Assembly (NCBI RefSeq): GCF_004005375.1
Contig: NZ_RZUF01000015.1
Span: forward strand, 62,001-126,000
Origin: Rheinheimera sediminis
GTDB taxonomy: Bacteria > Pseudomonadota > Gammaproteobacteria > Enterobacterales > Alteromonadaceae
Direction of reading: 5' to 3'
DNA length: 64,000 nt
Every line of letters starts with the position of its first letter. Positions within the stretch are counted from its first letter, which is position 1. This document shows positions 52,685-62,097 of the stretch, piece after piece. The notes under the pieces were generated by a model, which was given only the letters and a program-made list of their open reading frames with translations, searched no databases and was not told the origin of the DNA. The position numbers were made by a program, and so were the translations under genes.

Positions 52685-54556
52685 TTAACCCGCTTTTACG
52701 CTGTCTACCCAGTTTTGTACGCGCTTTTCCAGCACTTGCAATGGCAAGGCTCCACCACCTAATACAGTGTCGTGGAAGCCACGGATATCAAACTTGTCAC
52801 CTAACTGCTCTTTGGCTTTAGCTCGGATTTCCAGAATTTTTAACATACCAATTTTGTAGGCTGTGGCCTGGCCTGGCCATACTAAATACCGACGTACTTC
52901 TGAGGTGACTGCACCTTCAGCTACAGGAGTTTTTTCTTTGAAGTACTCAATACCTTGTTGTTCAGTCCAGCCTTTGCTGTGCATACCTGTATCAACCACT
53001 AAACGCACCGCACGCCACATTTCTGTGATTAAGCGGCCGAAGTCGGAGTAGTCATTCTGGTAGGCACCCATTTCTTTGGCCAGCAATTCAGAGTACAAAC
53101 CCCAACCTTCAATGTAAGCGGTAAAACCAGCCTGTGTGCGGAAGGTTGGAACTGAAGTCAGTTCCTGCGCAATAGAAATTTGCATATGGTGGCCAGGACT
53201 GCCTTCATGGTAGGCAATAGCTTCCATTTCATTTTTAGGCATTTGTTTCATATCAGACAAATGCGCGTAGTAAATACCAGGGCGTTTGCCATCCGGTGTA
53301 CCAGGATAATAATGTTGAGCTGCACCTGGTTGTTCACGGAAGGCTTCAACCCGTTTTACCACTAAAGGCGCTTTTGGCAGAATGCCAAAGTATTCAGGCA
53401 GTTTTTTCTCGATAAAGGCTAAGTAGGCTTCTGAGTCAGTGATATAGCCCTGACGGCCTTCATCTGTGTCAGGATAAAAGAACTGAGCGTCAGTTTTGAT
53501 AAAGGCGAAGAACTCTTTCAATGAGCCTTTAAAGCCCACTTTATCTTTGATCGCAATCATTTCTTTGGTCAGGCGGTCTACTTCATTTAAACCAATCTGA
53601 TGAATTTCGTCAGCAGTTAAGTTTGTTGTCGTCGATTGCGCTAAGCGATGGTTGTAATACGCCACGCCATTGGGCTGAGTCGATACACCTGTCACATTGA
53701 CCTGAGTTTTGTCCAGCTCGCTGGTTAAAAAGGCAGTTAAAGCTTCGTAAGAAGGCTGGAATTGAGTGGTTAAGGCAGATTTCGCATCGGCCAGCAACTG
53801 TTCAGCTTTTTTATCATCCAGCTTGTCGGCTTTTTTCAGTGCTTCCACTTTGGCTTTGGCATCTGCCCATAAAGGCGCGTCTTTATCGCTTTCTTTAAAT
53901 GGCGCGCCGTTTAGCAGATTATTCACCTGCTCCAATACACCTTCGTAGGCAAAACGTGGAGGGCGCACACCAGCTTCAGCGTATTTAGCCGCACGTTGCT
54001 GTAAGTCAGCAATAGCTTTGGCAATGCCGCTAATACGTTTGACGTAGGCTTCCATATCAACCACTTCGTCGACTTTATGAAAGTTCATCAGTACTTGTGG
54101 TAACAGGGCATGTACACCTTGCATCTGGTTAAACACATAAGTGTTTACACGAAATGCTGCAGCGTCACGACTTTGCTCATACTGATAAATCCATAAGTCG
54201 TACGAGGTTTTGGCTTCAGTATCTAACTTGCTGTAATCAAACTGAGATTTTAACTCTTCAACAGAAGCAGCAGCCCAGGCCAGTTGTTTGTCTTCGGCTT
54301 CTTCTGTCACGTCGTCAATTTGATCTTGTTTATCTTTACGACCTAAAAAGGTCATTTGCAGCGGGCTCATTTGCAGCTGCTCTTCGTATTTAGTTTCAAA
54401 CCACTGATTTAAGCGCTCTGATTCGGATAAAGCCGCTTTGGTTTCTGCCGCCGTGGTTGTTTCAGCTGTGGACGAGGTGGTGGTTGATGTGTCCTGGGCC
54501 GGACTGCAGCCTGCCAGTAATGCGGCAATGCTAAGAGCTAATAATGAATGGCGCAT
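52685..54556 (-). CDS. DUF885 lipoprotein, putative peptidase
   Basis: A 623-residue protein with a lipobox (LLAGCSPAQ) and a Ser/Thr-rich linker, followed by a DUF885 domain. The pattern EAIAYHEGSPGHHMQ (HExxxGHH) near residue 470 looks like a zinc-binding site, and several DUF885 members are described as metallopeptidases. The C-terminus (PGQATAYKIGMLKILEIRAKA) is typical of the family. It would sit on the outer face of the inner or the inner face of the outer membrane. A terminator follows; the next gene on the strand is 177 bp upstream. Confidence 0.88.
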   Translation of the reverse strand: MRHSLLALSIAALLAGCSPAQDTSTTTSSTAETTTAAETKAALSESERLNQWFETKYEEQLQMSPLQMTFLGRKDKQDQIDDVTEEAEDKQLAWAAASVEELKSQFDYSKLDTEAKTSYDLWIYQYEQSRDAAAFRVNTYVFNQMQGVHALLPQVLMNFHKVDEVVDMEAYVKRISGIAKAIADLQQRAAKYAEAGVRPPRFAYEGVLEQVNNLLNGAPFKESDKDAPLWADAKAKVEALKKADKLDDKKAEQLLADAKSALTTQFQPSYEALTAFLTSELDKTQVNVTGVSTQPNGVAYYNHRLAQSTTTNLTADEIHQIGLNEVDRLTKEMIAIKDKVGFKGSLKEFFAFIKTDAQFFYPDTDEGRQGYITDSEAYLAFIEKKLPEYFGILPKAPLVVKRVEAFREQPGAAQHYYPGTPDGKRPGIYYAHLSDMKQMPKNEMEAIAYHEGSPGHHMQISIAQELTSVPTFRTQAGFTAYIEGWGLYSELLAKEMGAYQNDYSDFGRLITEMWRAVRLVVDTGMHSKGWTEQQGIEYFKEKTPVAEGAVTSEVRRYLVWPGQATAYKIGMLKILEIRAKAKEQLGDKFDIRGFHDTVLGGGALPLQVLEKRVQNWVDSVKAG

Positions 54557-54733
54557 TATGCGTTTCCCTTTTAGTTATTAATTATGGAGCCTCATCAGGT
54601 TGTAAAAGCAAAGCTGATGATACCGGCACAAGACTAACCTGATTTACATTAAGAGTCGAAACTCAATTGTAAGTTTATCTTTCAAAAAGGCCTGTCAACG
54701 ACAAGCCCTGGTCAGCACCAACTGCAGTTTGCT

Positions 54734-56062
54734 TTATTGTTTAGGCATCAAATCCAGTAAGGCCACTACCGTAGCTTCTACCCCAGCCTTGATCGCAGGT
54801 TCAGGTGCAATTTTAAAAAGCGGGCTGTGATGGCTTGGTACCGCAGCGCCGCCTTGTTTTTCCCGTTCAAAGTCTGCTTTAGGTGTGCCGCCTATCTGGA
54901 AATACACACTCTGAATAGTCGGATTCATAATTAAAAATGGGTAGTCTTCAGCACCCATGCCTAAACGTTTATAGTTCTGATCCAGAATATCTGCGCCAAA
55001 GTGACTAACCCAGCGCTGCTTCAAACGTTGGGTCAGCGGTATATCGTTCACTGTAGGTGGCGTTGTTTGTGGATCCACTGTCACTTCAGGCAATTTATCT
55101 TCAGGCAAACCCGCGACCCTGCCCATATTGGTCGCCACTCTTTTAATGGCGCTAATCAGCTGTTCGCGAGTTTCCAGGGTATCGTTGCGCACTGTCAGCT
55201 GCAAATGCGCAGAGTCTGGAATGATGTTGTGTTTCGATCCCGCATGGAAAGATCCGACGGTAATGACGCTGGGCTCTTTCGGCGCTATTTCACGGCTGAC
55301 AATGGTTTGCAGCGCTAAGACAATTTGTGAGCCTAACACTATAGGGTCTTTACCACGGTGAGGGCTGGCACCATGAGCCCCTAAACCGTGAATATGAATA
55401 TCAACCGAATCTACACCAGAGTAGGGCGAGCCTTCAACGGCGACAATTTTACCTGCTTCAATTTCACTGGATACATGCAAAGCCATGGCATAATCTGGCG
55501 TGCCAAAGCGTTCCCAGATGTTGTCATCACGCATGCTTTGAGCGCCTCCCACATATTCTTCAGCGGGTTGGCCTACCAGCATTAGCGTGCCTTGCCATTG
55601 ATCTTTAATCTTCACCATTTGCCGTGCTGTGCCCACTAAGCTGGTGATATGCATGTCGTGACCACAAGCGTGCATCACTGACACTTCGTTGCCGTTCCAG
55701 TCTTTGCTTTTTACTGTGGACGCATAAGGTAAACCACTTTTTTCCTCGACCGGCAAGGCGTCCATATCGGCGCGCATCATCACCAATGGGCCTTTACCAT
55801 TTTTCAAAATGGCGACCACCCCTGTTTTACCGACACCAGTAGTGACCTCAAAACCTGCAGCTGTAAGCTCTTTGGCTAAGCGTTCGGCCGTTTTGAATTC
55901 CATAAAAGATAATTCCGGGTTTTGATGGAAATGCTTAAACAGTGGCTCAAGGTGCTGTTGGTAATCGGTGTGAATAGTGCCAGCTAAGTCTTTTGGCGCA
56001 GCCAGGCTGCTGGTGCTGATAAAAGCTGAGCTGATTAAACAGGTGAGAGGGAGCAAGCGCAT
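54734..56062 (-). CDS. Secreted M20-family amidohydrolase / aminoacylase
   Basis: A 442-residue protein with a signal peptide (about 1-21), so it acts in the periplasm or outside. It shows LVMMRADMDALPVEEKSG (metal ligands), MHACGHDMHITSLVG (the family HACGHD motif), and AEEYVGGAQSMRD. This is the M20D type, which splits N-acyl amino acids or peptides. Its exact substrate is unknown. Together with the DUF885 gene on the same strand it suggests peptide utilisation. Confidence 0.92.
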   Translation of the reverse strand: MRLLPLTCLISSAFISTSSLAAPKDLAGTIHTDYQQHLEPLFKHFHQNPELSFMEFKTAERLAKELTAAGFEVTTGVGKTGVVAILKNGKGPLVMMRADMDALPVEEKSGLPYASTVKSKDWNGNEVSVMHACGHDMHITSLVGTARQMVKIKDQWQGTLMLVGQPAEEYVGGAQSMRDDNIWERFGTPDYAMALHVSSEIEAGKIVAVEGSPYSGVDSVDIHIHGLGAHGASPHRGKDPIVLGSQIVLALQTIVSREIAPKEPSVITVGSFHAGSKHNIIPDSAHLQLTVRNDTLETREQLISAIKRVATNMGRVAGLPEDKLPEVTVDPQTTPPTVNDIPLTQRLKQRWVSHFGADILDQNYKRLGMGAEDYPFLIMNPTIQSVYFQIGGTPKADFEREKQGGAAVPSHHSPLFKIAPEPAIKAGVEATVVALLDLMPKQ

Positions 56063-56438
56063 TCTTTAATCCTTTTTGTTATTTTATGAGTTTGTGGCCA
56101 GCCAAAACATCACAGCATAAAAAAGCAGCAAAGAACAAGGGCCTTGCTTCATTATGCGCTCAAAACCAGTCAGCGAAAGATAACTGGCGCTTGCAACCAG
56201 GCATAGCCTGAGGTGGTGCAGCGCTAAACAAACACAGCCTATTTAGTAGGCTAAGTTAATGTTTTTAAATTATTTTTCCTGTTTCACCATCATGGGCTGA
56301 AATTCTGCTATTGGAAAACCATAGAGAGGGGACAATATAGCCATTAGTTCAGGCTTGTCCGATGTTATGATCGACAGGCTTGTATCAGTACGTCATGCCC
56401 GCAGGCTTTTTTTATTTGGATAAGTTCAGGGTATCAAG
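56063..56438. other. 376-bp intergenic region between divergent genes
   Basis: It lies between the amidohydrolase (minus) and a small secreted protein gene (plus). A short hairpin AGCCTA/TAGGCT lies near 56236 and a T-run after GCCCGCAGGC near 56405. No gene, no repeat and no clear promoter was identified. Confidence 0.4.
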
Positions 56439-56753
56439 ATGAAGCACTTAGCTTTAATTGCATTGGTTTTTTATCTGGGGTCCTTGTTGGTGGCCTCAGA
56501 CTCTTCTGCTGCCCGGAATGGGCTCGAAGCAGTGCAAGCAAATCAGCCGCATGGATTGTCGCAACTGACCTCTGTTGCCCAACCTGTCAAACCTGCTGAT
56601 CTGTCTGCTGACTCTGACAAGGCTATAGTGTTATGGCTCAAGTTTGAGTGTATTGCCGCAACCTGTTCTGCAAAGCAGAAGTTAACTTCCAGCTATGCAG
56701 CTGCCAGCATCAGGCGTTTTTCCGCCAGGGCACCCCCTTTGTCTGTAGCTTAG
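56439..56753 (+). CDS. Small secreted hypothetical protein, 104 residues
   Basis: A signal peptide is clear (MKHLALIALVFYLGSLLVAS, cleavage near residue 24). The mature part is 80 residues with two cysteines in ECIAATC and no recognised domain; its C-terminus turns basic and proline-containing. The ATG has CAGGG upstream. It is 109 bp ahead of the antiporter gene on the same strand; whether they share a transcript is unknown. Confidence 0.55.
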   Translation: MKHLALIALVFYLGSLLVASDSSAARNGLEAVQANQPHGLSQLTSVAQPVKPADLSADSDKAIVLWLKFECIAATCSAKQKLTSSYAAASIRRFSARAPPLSVA

Positions 56754-56862
56754 TTCATACTTGCAGTGCTACAGACTGCGCCTTTTGAAAATGAAGGTGG
56801 ATCTGCAAAACGGTCTTTTTTGTGGGCACAGCCCGCAGCTTTAGTGGTGAGAGTGCCAATTT

Positions 56863-58581
56863 ATGTTTTTGATTGATCAAATTATTTTATTAGCCGCGAT
56901 TTTAATTATTTTCGGCATTGTTTCGAGCAAATTGTCAGCCAGACTGGGTTTGCCTGTGCTGGTATTGTTTCTTATGGTCGGCATGCTGGCAGGGGAAGAT
57001 GGCCCTGGTGGTATTGTATTTGATAATGCCGAAATAGCGCATGCGCTGGGATCCTTAGCGTTAGCCATTATTTTGTTTGATGGTGGTTTGCAAACGCCAA
57101 TGACCTCCGTTAAGCAGGTCTGGAAACCCGCTTCTGTGCTGGCCACTTTTGGTGTGTTAGTCACAGCTGTTATCACCGGCGTTGCCGCCGCTTATATTCT
57201 TGATCTGTCGCTATTTTATGGTTTGCTGATTGGCGCCATTGTAGGTTCTACTGACGCTGCAGCTGTATTTTCGTTGCTGCGTAATGCCGGTATTCACATT
57301 AATCCGCGCCTGAAAGCAACGCTGGAAATTGAAAGTGCGACCAACGATCCTATGGCGATATTTTTAACTGTAGGCTTGTTGGAAGTACTGGTTAAAAGCT
57401 TAGAACCAGGCACAGGCTTGCTGATGTTATTTGTGCAACAAATGGGCATAGGTTCTGTGGTAGGTTTAGCGGCTGGCTGGTTGTCTGTGCGTGTTATCAA
57501 CCGTATTCATCTGACGACTTCAGGTCTATACCCTGTGATGGTAGCAGCTTTTGGTTTACTGGCCTTTGGCGTAGCAGCCAATTTAGGTGGCAGTGGCTTT
57601 TTAGCTATTTTTATTGCAGGGGTAGTGATAGGCAACAGCAGGTTTGTGTTTCAGCGCAGCACCTTCTTATTTCACGACGGTCTGGCCTGGTTGGGCCAAA
57701 TTATTATGTTTGTGATCTTAGGCTTATTGATTAACCCTTCTACCTTGCTGGATGTCTGGTTTGAAGGTTTGCTGATTGCGCTGGTGTTGACCTTACTGGC
57801 ACGGCCTTTGTCCGTGCTGCCGGTGCTGAAGTTATTTGGGTTTAGTATCAAAGAAATCACCTTAGTGTCCTGGGTTGGCTTAAGAGGTTCAGTGCCTATT
57901 ATTCTGGCTATTTATCCGCTGATGTATGGTTTGCCCGGCGCCGAACTGATTTTTAGTGTGGTGTTTTTCGTGGTGCTGATTTCGGCCACAGTGCAGGGAT
58001 CTACCTTGCCTTGGATGGCCCGGGCTTTAGAATTAACAGAACCAGCTCCTGTGACTCCAGCTGCGACGCTGGAAATCACCGCTTTAGGTGACGTAGATGC
58101 CGATATAGTGGAGTATCAGTTGGGTGAGAGTTCGCGCGCTTCAGGTCGTCGTTTATCGCAAATGGCGTTACCAGAGGGGACAGTGGTGGCCATGATCACC
58201 AGAGGCAATGAGGTGATCCCGCCACGAGGCTCAACTTTGCTGCACGCAGGCGATCATTTATTTATTGTGATGAAGCCAGATGTCCGTGATTTTGTTGATC
58301 TGGTCTGTTCTGGCATAGCCAAAAGCGATCATCTGGAATTACCAGCAGCAGAGCTGAAACTAAAGGGCTACACCAAAGTAGAAGACTTATCACATTCTTA
58401 TGGCATCAAGCTTGCTGCCGATGGGTATTTGTCATTGGATGAGGCTTTACGTCAGGCTTTAGCAGAGGCTCCTGCTGTGGGGGATAGCCAACACTTTGGT
58501 GCTGTCATCCTTTATGTGCGCGAAATGGTAGGGCAACGTATCACCACAGTGGGTATAGCGCCTGCTGCTCACGCCAACTAA
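56863..58581 (+). CDS. nhaP2: Potassium/proton antiporter NhaP2 (CPA1 family)
   Basis: An inner-membrane cation/proton antiporter (also called CvrA). The 572-residue protein has about 12-13 membrane helices (1-395) including LFDGGLQTPMTSVKQ, GSTDAAAVFSLLRNAG and ATNDPMAIFLTVGLLE with the ion-binding aspartates, then a cytoplasmic TrkA-C domain (about 405-485) and a further C-terminal CorC/HlyC-like part. Length matches the E. coli protein (578). NhaP2 protects Vibrio against potassium at acid pH. Confidence 0.93.
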   Translation: MFLIDQIILLAAILIIFGIVSSKLSARLGLPVLVLFLMVGMLAGEDGPGGIVFDNAEIAHALGSLALAIILFDGGLQTPMTSVKQVWKPASVLATFGVLVTAVITGVAAAYILDLSLFYGLLIGAIVGSTDAAAVFSLLRNAGIHINPRLKATLEIESATNDPMAIFLTVGLLEVLVKSLEPGTGLLMLFVQQMGIGSVVGLAAGWLSVRVINRIHLTTSGLYPVMVAAFGLLAFGVAANLGGSGFLAIFIAGVVIGNSRFVFQRSTFLFHDGLAWLGQIIMFVILGLLINPSTLLDVWFEGLLIALVLTLLARPLSVLPVLKLFGFSIKEITLVSWVGLRGSVPIILAIYPLMYGLPGAELIFSVVFFVVLISATVQGSTLPWMARALELTEPAPVTPAATLEITALGDVDADIVEYQLGESSRASGRRLSQMALPEGTVVAMITRGNEVIPPRGSTLLHAGDHLFIVMKPDVRDFVDLVCSGIAKSDHLELPAAELKLKGYTKVEDLSHSYGIKLAADGYLSLDEALRQALAEAPAVGDSQHFGAVILYVREMVGQRITTVGIAPAAHAN

Positions 58582-58591
58582 AGATAGCAAG

Positions 58592-58625
58592 GCAGGTCAG
58601 AGTGATAGTTCTGACCTGCAGTTTT
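58592..58625. terminator. Bidirectional terminator between nhaP2 and the aspartoacylase-like gene
   Basis: GCAGGTCAG and CTGACCTGC form a 9-bp perfect stem with a 10-base loop, followed by GTTTT on the plus strand; the inner GGTCAGAGT resembles the REP-like repeat at 21380. It sits between two convergent stops. Confidence 0.8.
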
Positions 58626-59667
58626 ACACCACGCCCAAGACTGGCGGCATGGCGGCGTCTACTTCGTCGCTAATCGCATCCAGGGTTTTTTCTGCTTCAT
58701 CCAAAGAGCTGACTTCGGCGATGTGAAACAAGGCTTCACCTTCGTTCACCAGAGGTAAGTTATTACGGCCTATCACTATGCCGTTAAAACTGGCTTCTAC
58801 GGCCACTTCAAAGTCAGAATAGGGGCTGTAGATATGGGCCAGCACATCCCCTTGTTGTACAGTTTGGCCTAAACCAACGTAATAGCGGGCAATGCCGTCG
58901 TGTTCAGCTCTGATCCAGCTACTTTTTTTGCTGAACAAAGAACCTGTTTTGATGGTTTTTTTGCTCGGGCTGAACATGCCTAAATCCTGCATCACGTTCA
59001 TAATGCCGCGCACACCCACTTTGATCGATTGCTCATCAAAACGTAGTGCTTCACCTGCTTCGTACAAAATAATAGGAATGCCTAAACTGTTGGCTGTACC
59101 CCGCATTGTGCCTTCACGGCTGGCGGCCTTAATAATAATAGGGGCGTTAAAAATTTCGGCCATTTGTAACGCCACTTTGTCTTTCGCACTGGCCCGTACC
59201 TGAGGCAGGTTGCTGCGATGAATAGCGCCTGTATGTAAATCAATCACATGAGTGCATTGTTTTAAAATACGTTCGGTAAACTGAAAAGCCATACGGCTGC
59301 CGAGTGAGCCTTTTTCGCTGCCTGGAAAGCTGCGGTTTAAGTCGCGTCTGTCGGGTAGATAGCGGGATTGCTGTACAAAACCGTAAGTGTTGACTATAGG
59401 TACCACCACTAAAGTGCCTTTAAGTTGACTGAGCTTAGGCAATTTCAGCAAGCGGCGGCAAATTTCGACGCCGTTAATTTCATCGCCATGCAAAGCAGAG
59501 GTAATCAAAAGTACAGGCCCTGGTCTTTTACCATGCACCACATGAGCGCCTATATTCAGCTCGGTATGGGTATATAGTTTGCCAAATGGAATATCGACCA
59601 CAGCCCGTTCGCCTGGCTCGATCACAGTGCCACCTAAAGTAAAAGCCTGTCTTTTTTCCGTAAGCAT
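58624..59667 (-). CDS. Succinylglutamate desuccinylase/aspartoacylase-family hydrolase
   Basis: A 347-residue zinc hydrolase of the M14-like AstE/AspA family. The zinc ligands are visible in SALHGDEINGVEICRRL (HxxE) and VIDLHTGAIHRSN (His); the C-terminal half (about 235-320) is a lipoyl/biotin-like barrel with ISRYYVGLGQTV-type sequence. The substrate is unknown. It follows rimK by 24 bp on the same strand; this pairing recurs in related bacteria and suggests processing of glutamate tails or a related amide. Confidence 0.88.
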   Translation of the reverse strand: MLTEKRQAFTLGGTVIEPGERAVVDIPFGKLYTHTELNIGAHVVHGKRPGPVLLITSALHGDEINGVEICRRLLKLPKLSQLKGTLVVVPIVNTYGFVQQSRYLPDRRDLNRSFPGSEKGSLGSRMAFQFTERILKQCTHVIDLHTGAIHRSNLPQVRASAKDKVALQMAEIFNAPIIIKAASREGTMRGTANSLGIPIILYEAGEALRFDEQSIKVGVRGIMNVMQDLGMFSPSKKTIKTGSLFSKKSSWIRAEHDGIARYYVGLGQTVQQGDVLAHIYSPYSDFEVAVEASFNGIVIGRNNLPLVNEGEALFHIAEVSSLDEAEKTLDAISDEVDAAMPPVLGVV

Positions 59668-59691
59668 GGAGTTGCCTTCTGTTGTCGAAAC

Positions 59692-60621
59692 TTAGCTTTT
59701 GGCCAGTTTTTTCTGCTGCGCTTTTTGTTGCATGCGGGCTTGATGCAAAGGCACTTGTTTTTCCAGATGCTGGATCATCAGCGCTGCTACATCAATATCT
59801 GTTGCACCTTCTATGCCCTCTAAACCCGGAGAACTATTCACTTCCATCACCACAGGACCATGGTTGGAGCGCAGAATATCGACACCAGCCACCTGCAAGC
59901 CCATAGTTTTTGCAGCAGCCAAAGCAGTGCGTTTTTCATCTGCGCTGAGTTTTACAATAGAGGCTGTGCCGCCTCTGTGTAAGTTAGAGCGGAATTCACC
60001 AGCTTTGGCCTGACGTTTCATTGAGGCGACAATTTTAGTGCCGATAATAAAGCAGCGGATATCAGCGCCATTGGCTTCTTTAATGTATTCCTGCACCAGA
60101 ATATTGGCGTTCAGGCCCATAAAAGCTTCAATCACACTTTCGGCTGCGGTACGGGTTTCAGCTAAGACTACGCCAATGCCCTGAGTACCTTCTAAAAGCT
60201 TAATAACCAGCGGAGCACCGCCGACCATCTCTATTAAATCGGGGATATCACCTGGTTTATCGGCAAAGCCAGTGATAGGCAAACCTATACCTTCGCGGGC
60301 TAATAATTGCAGGGAACAGAGTTTGTCGCGGGCACGGCTGATGGCGCTGGACTCATTCAGCGCATAAACGCCCATCATTTCAAACTGACGCAGTACAGCG
60401 GTGCCATAAAAAGTAATGGAAGCACCAACACGGGGGATCACGGCGTCAAAATGCTCCAGCACTTCACCCTTGTAATGAATACCAGACTTGGTTTTGTTGA
60501 TATTCATATAACACATCAATGGGTCTATCACCTCTATTTGATGGCCCCGTTCTTCCGCTGCTTCGACTAAGCGGCGGGTAGAATACAACTCACTATTGCG
60601 CGATAAGACCGCAATTTTCAT
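59692..60621 (-). CDS. rimK: RimK-type ATP-grasp glutamate ligase
   Basis: RimK adds glutamate residues to the C-terminus of ribosomal protein S6 and can make poly-glutamate. The 309-residue protein begins [20 protein letters not shown] and shows [20 protein letters not shown], the ATP-grasp loop [14 protein letters not shown], and the Mg-binding [14 protein letters not shown]. An extra basic tail ([11 protein letters not shown]) extends past E. coli RimK (300). It pairs with the zinc hydrolase downstream, which might trim what RimK adds. Confidence 0.94.
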   Translation of the reverse strand: MKIAVLSRNSELYSTRRLVEAAEERGHQIEVIDPLMCYMNINKTKSGIHYKGEVLEHFDAVIPRVGASITFYGTAVLRQFEMMGVYALNESSAISRARDKLCSLQLLAREGIGLPITGFADKPGDIPDLIEMVGGAPLVIKLLEGTQGIGVVLAETRTAAESVIEAFMGLNANILVQEYIKEANGADIRCFIIGTKIVASMKRQAKAGEFRSNLHRGGTASIVKLSADEKRTALAAAKTMGLQVAGVDILRSNHGPVVMEVNSSPGLEGIEGATDIDVAALMIQHLEKQVPLHQARMQQKAQQKKLAKS

Positions 60622-60714
60622 AACAACACCATCATCAGGCTCTGAATTTAACTATTGAGACTATTCTAGAGTGCTTTGAGTGCCAAGTATCTGTAAAAAA
60701 TCAAAAAATTTATA

Positions 60715-62061
60715 TCAAAGTAAAAATAGCGATCCCAACCCCAGGAAAGCGAAAAAGCCGATGACATCTGTCACTGTGGTTAAAATAACCGAACCAGACA
60801 GGGCAGGGTCTATTTTCATTTTCTCCAGCCAGACCGGGATCACCACACCACTAAAGGCTGCCACACATATATTGATGACGATGGCAAAACTAATCACGCC
60901 TGCGATAATCCAGTCACCAAACCAAAGGTAGGTAATACCCGCTATGACCAAAGCCCAGAGCACACCATTAATAGCTCCTATGCTGAGCTCCTTGCGCATT
61001 AAGGTCCAATAGGTTTGTGGGGTAATTTGACCCAGCGCTAAGCCCCGGATAATCAGGGTTAAGGTTTGGCTGCCGGCAATGCCGCCCATAGAGGCCACTA
61101 TAGGCATCAATACCGCCAAAGCCACCACTTGCTGCAAAGTGGCTTCAAATAAGCCTATGGTCCAGGCGGCTAAAAAGGCGGTGAGTAAGTTAATACCCAA
61201 CCATAAAGCCCGGCGTTTGGCGCTGTTGATGATAGGGGCGAATAAGTCTTCCTCTTCGTCTAAACCCGCAGTGTGCATAAACTGGCCTTCAAGGCTGCGC
61301 CTTACGTTTTCCAGCGCTTCACCTATAGACAAACGGCCTAAGAGTTTATCTTCGCTGTCTACTACTGCCAAAGCACTGTAGCCGGAGCGGGCTACTAAAT
61401 CTGAGCCTGTGTCCAGCCCCATATCGCCCTGAACTACAGGGGCTTCTGCATCGATAAACTCAACTACTGGCAAATGGTTAGGCTGACCTAATAAACGTAT
61501 GCCTTGTAACAGCCCCACATAACGGCCCGTGCGGTCGACGACAAACAAGGCTTCCTGATATTCGGCATCTTCGGTCAGCTTTTTAAATAGCCGCACAGCG
61601 TCCCGCACTTTGGCGTTTTTACTGACAATTAATACATCGTGATCGGCATAACGGCCACACTGCTCGTCATCATAAGTTAAGGCCTGATCCAGCCAGCGCT
61701 TTTCACTTTGATCCATGCGCGAGCAGGCGTATTGATAAATAGCATCTGGTAATTCGTCCAGTAGCTCAATCAGGTCATCAACGTCAATTTCTTCAACCAG
61801 CTCATGCAGCTGCGCTGTTTCCAGTTGTTTGAAAATGTTGCTACGGGCGTCGACCCTCATGTAGGTCAAAGAAGCAATTTGCTGTTCTTTTTCCAGCGTC
61901 AGCCAGGTGCCAACCCGTTGTTCCAACGGCATGGCTTCAAGCGCAATAGCAATCTCTTCCGGCTCTAGTTGGTCCAGTTTTTCTGCCAGTTGCTCAGTTT
62001 CATTTTCATCAAAACTGTCCCGGACTATTTCTTCAATATCCAGTGGGGTATTTTCAACCAT
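60715..62061 (-). CDS. mgtE: Magnesium transporter MgtE
   Basis: An inner-membrane Mg2+ channel. The 448-residue protein has an N-terminal helical MgtE domain (about 35-135), two CBS domains (about 140-265, RDAVRLFKKL, GYSALAVVDSEDKLLGRLS) that sense Mg2+, and five membrane helices (about 290-448) with SMGGIAGSQTLTLIIRGLAL. It is 36 bp from corA on the same strand, so both may share an operon. Confidence 0.94.
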   Translation of the reverse strand: MVENTPLDIEEIVRDSFDENETEQLAEKLDQLEPEEIAIALEAMPLEQRVGTWLTLEKEQQIASLTYMRVDARSNIFKQLETAQLHELVEEIDVDDLIELLDELPDAIYQYACSRMDQSEKRWLDQALTYDDEQCGRYADHDVLIVSKNAKVRDAVRLFKKLTEDAEYQEALFVVDRTGRYVGLLQGIRLLGQPNHLPVVEFIDAEAPVVQGDMGLDTGSDLVARSGYSALAVVDSEDKLLGRLSIGEALENVRRSLEGQFMHTAGLDEEEDLFAPIINSAKRRALWLGINLLTAFLAAWTIGLFEATLQQVVALAVLMPIVASMGGIAGSQTLTLIIRGLALGQITPQTYWTLMRKELSIGAINGVLWALVIAGITYLWFGDWIIAGVISFAIVINICVAAFSGVVIPVWLEKMKIDPALSGSVILTTVTDVIGFFAFLGLGSLFLL

Positions 62062-62097
62062 TAAACCGCTCCTGCTGTCTACTCAATTGCTACAGCT

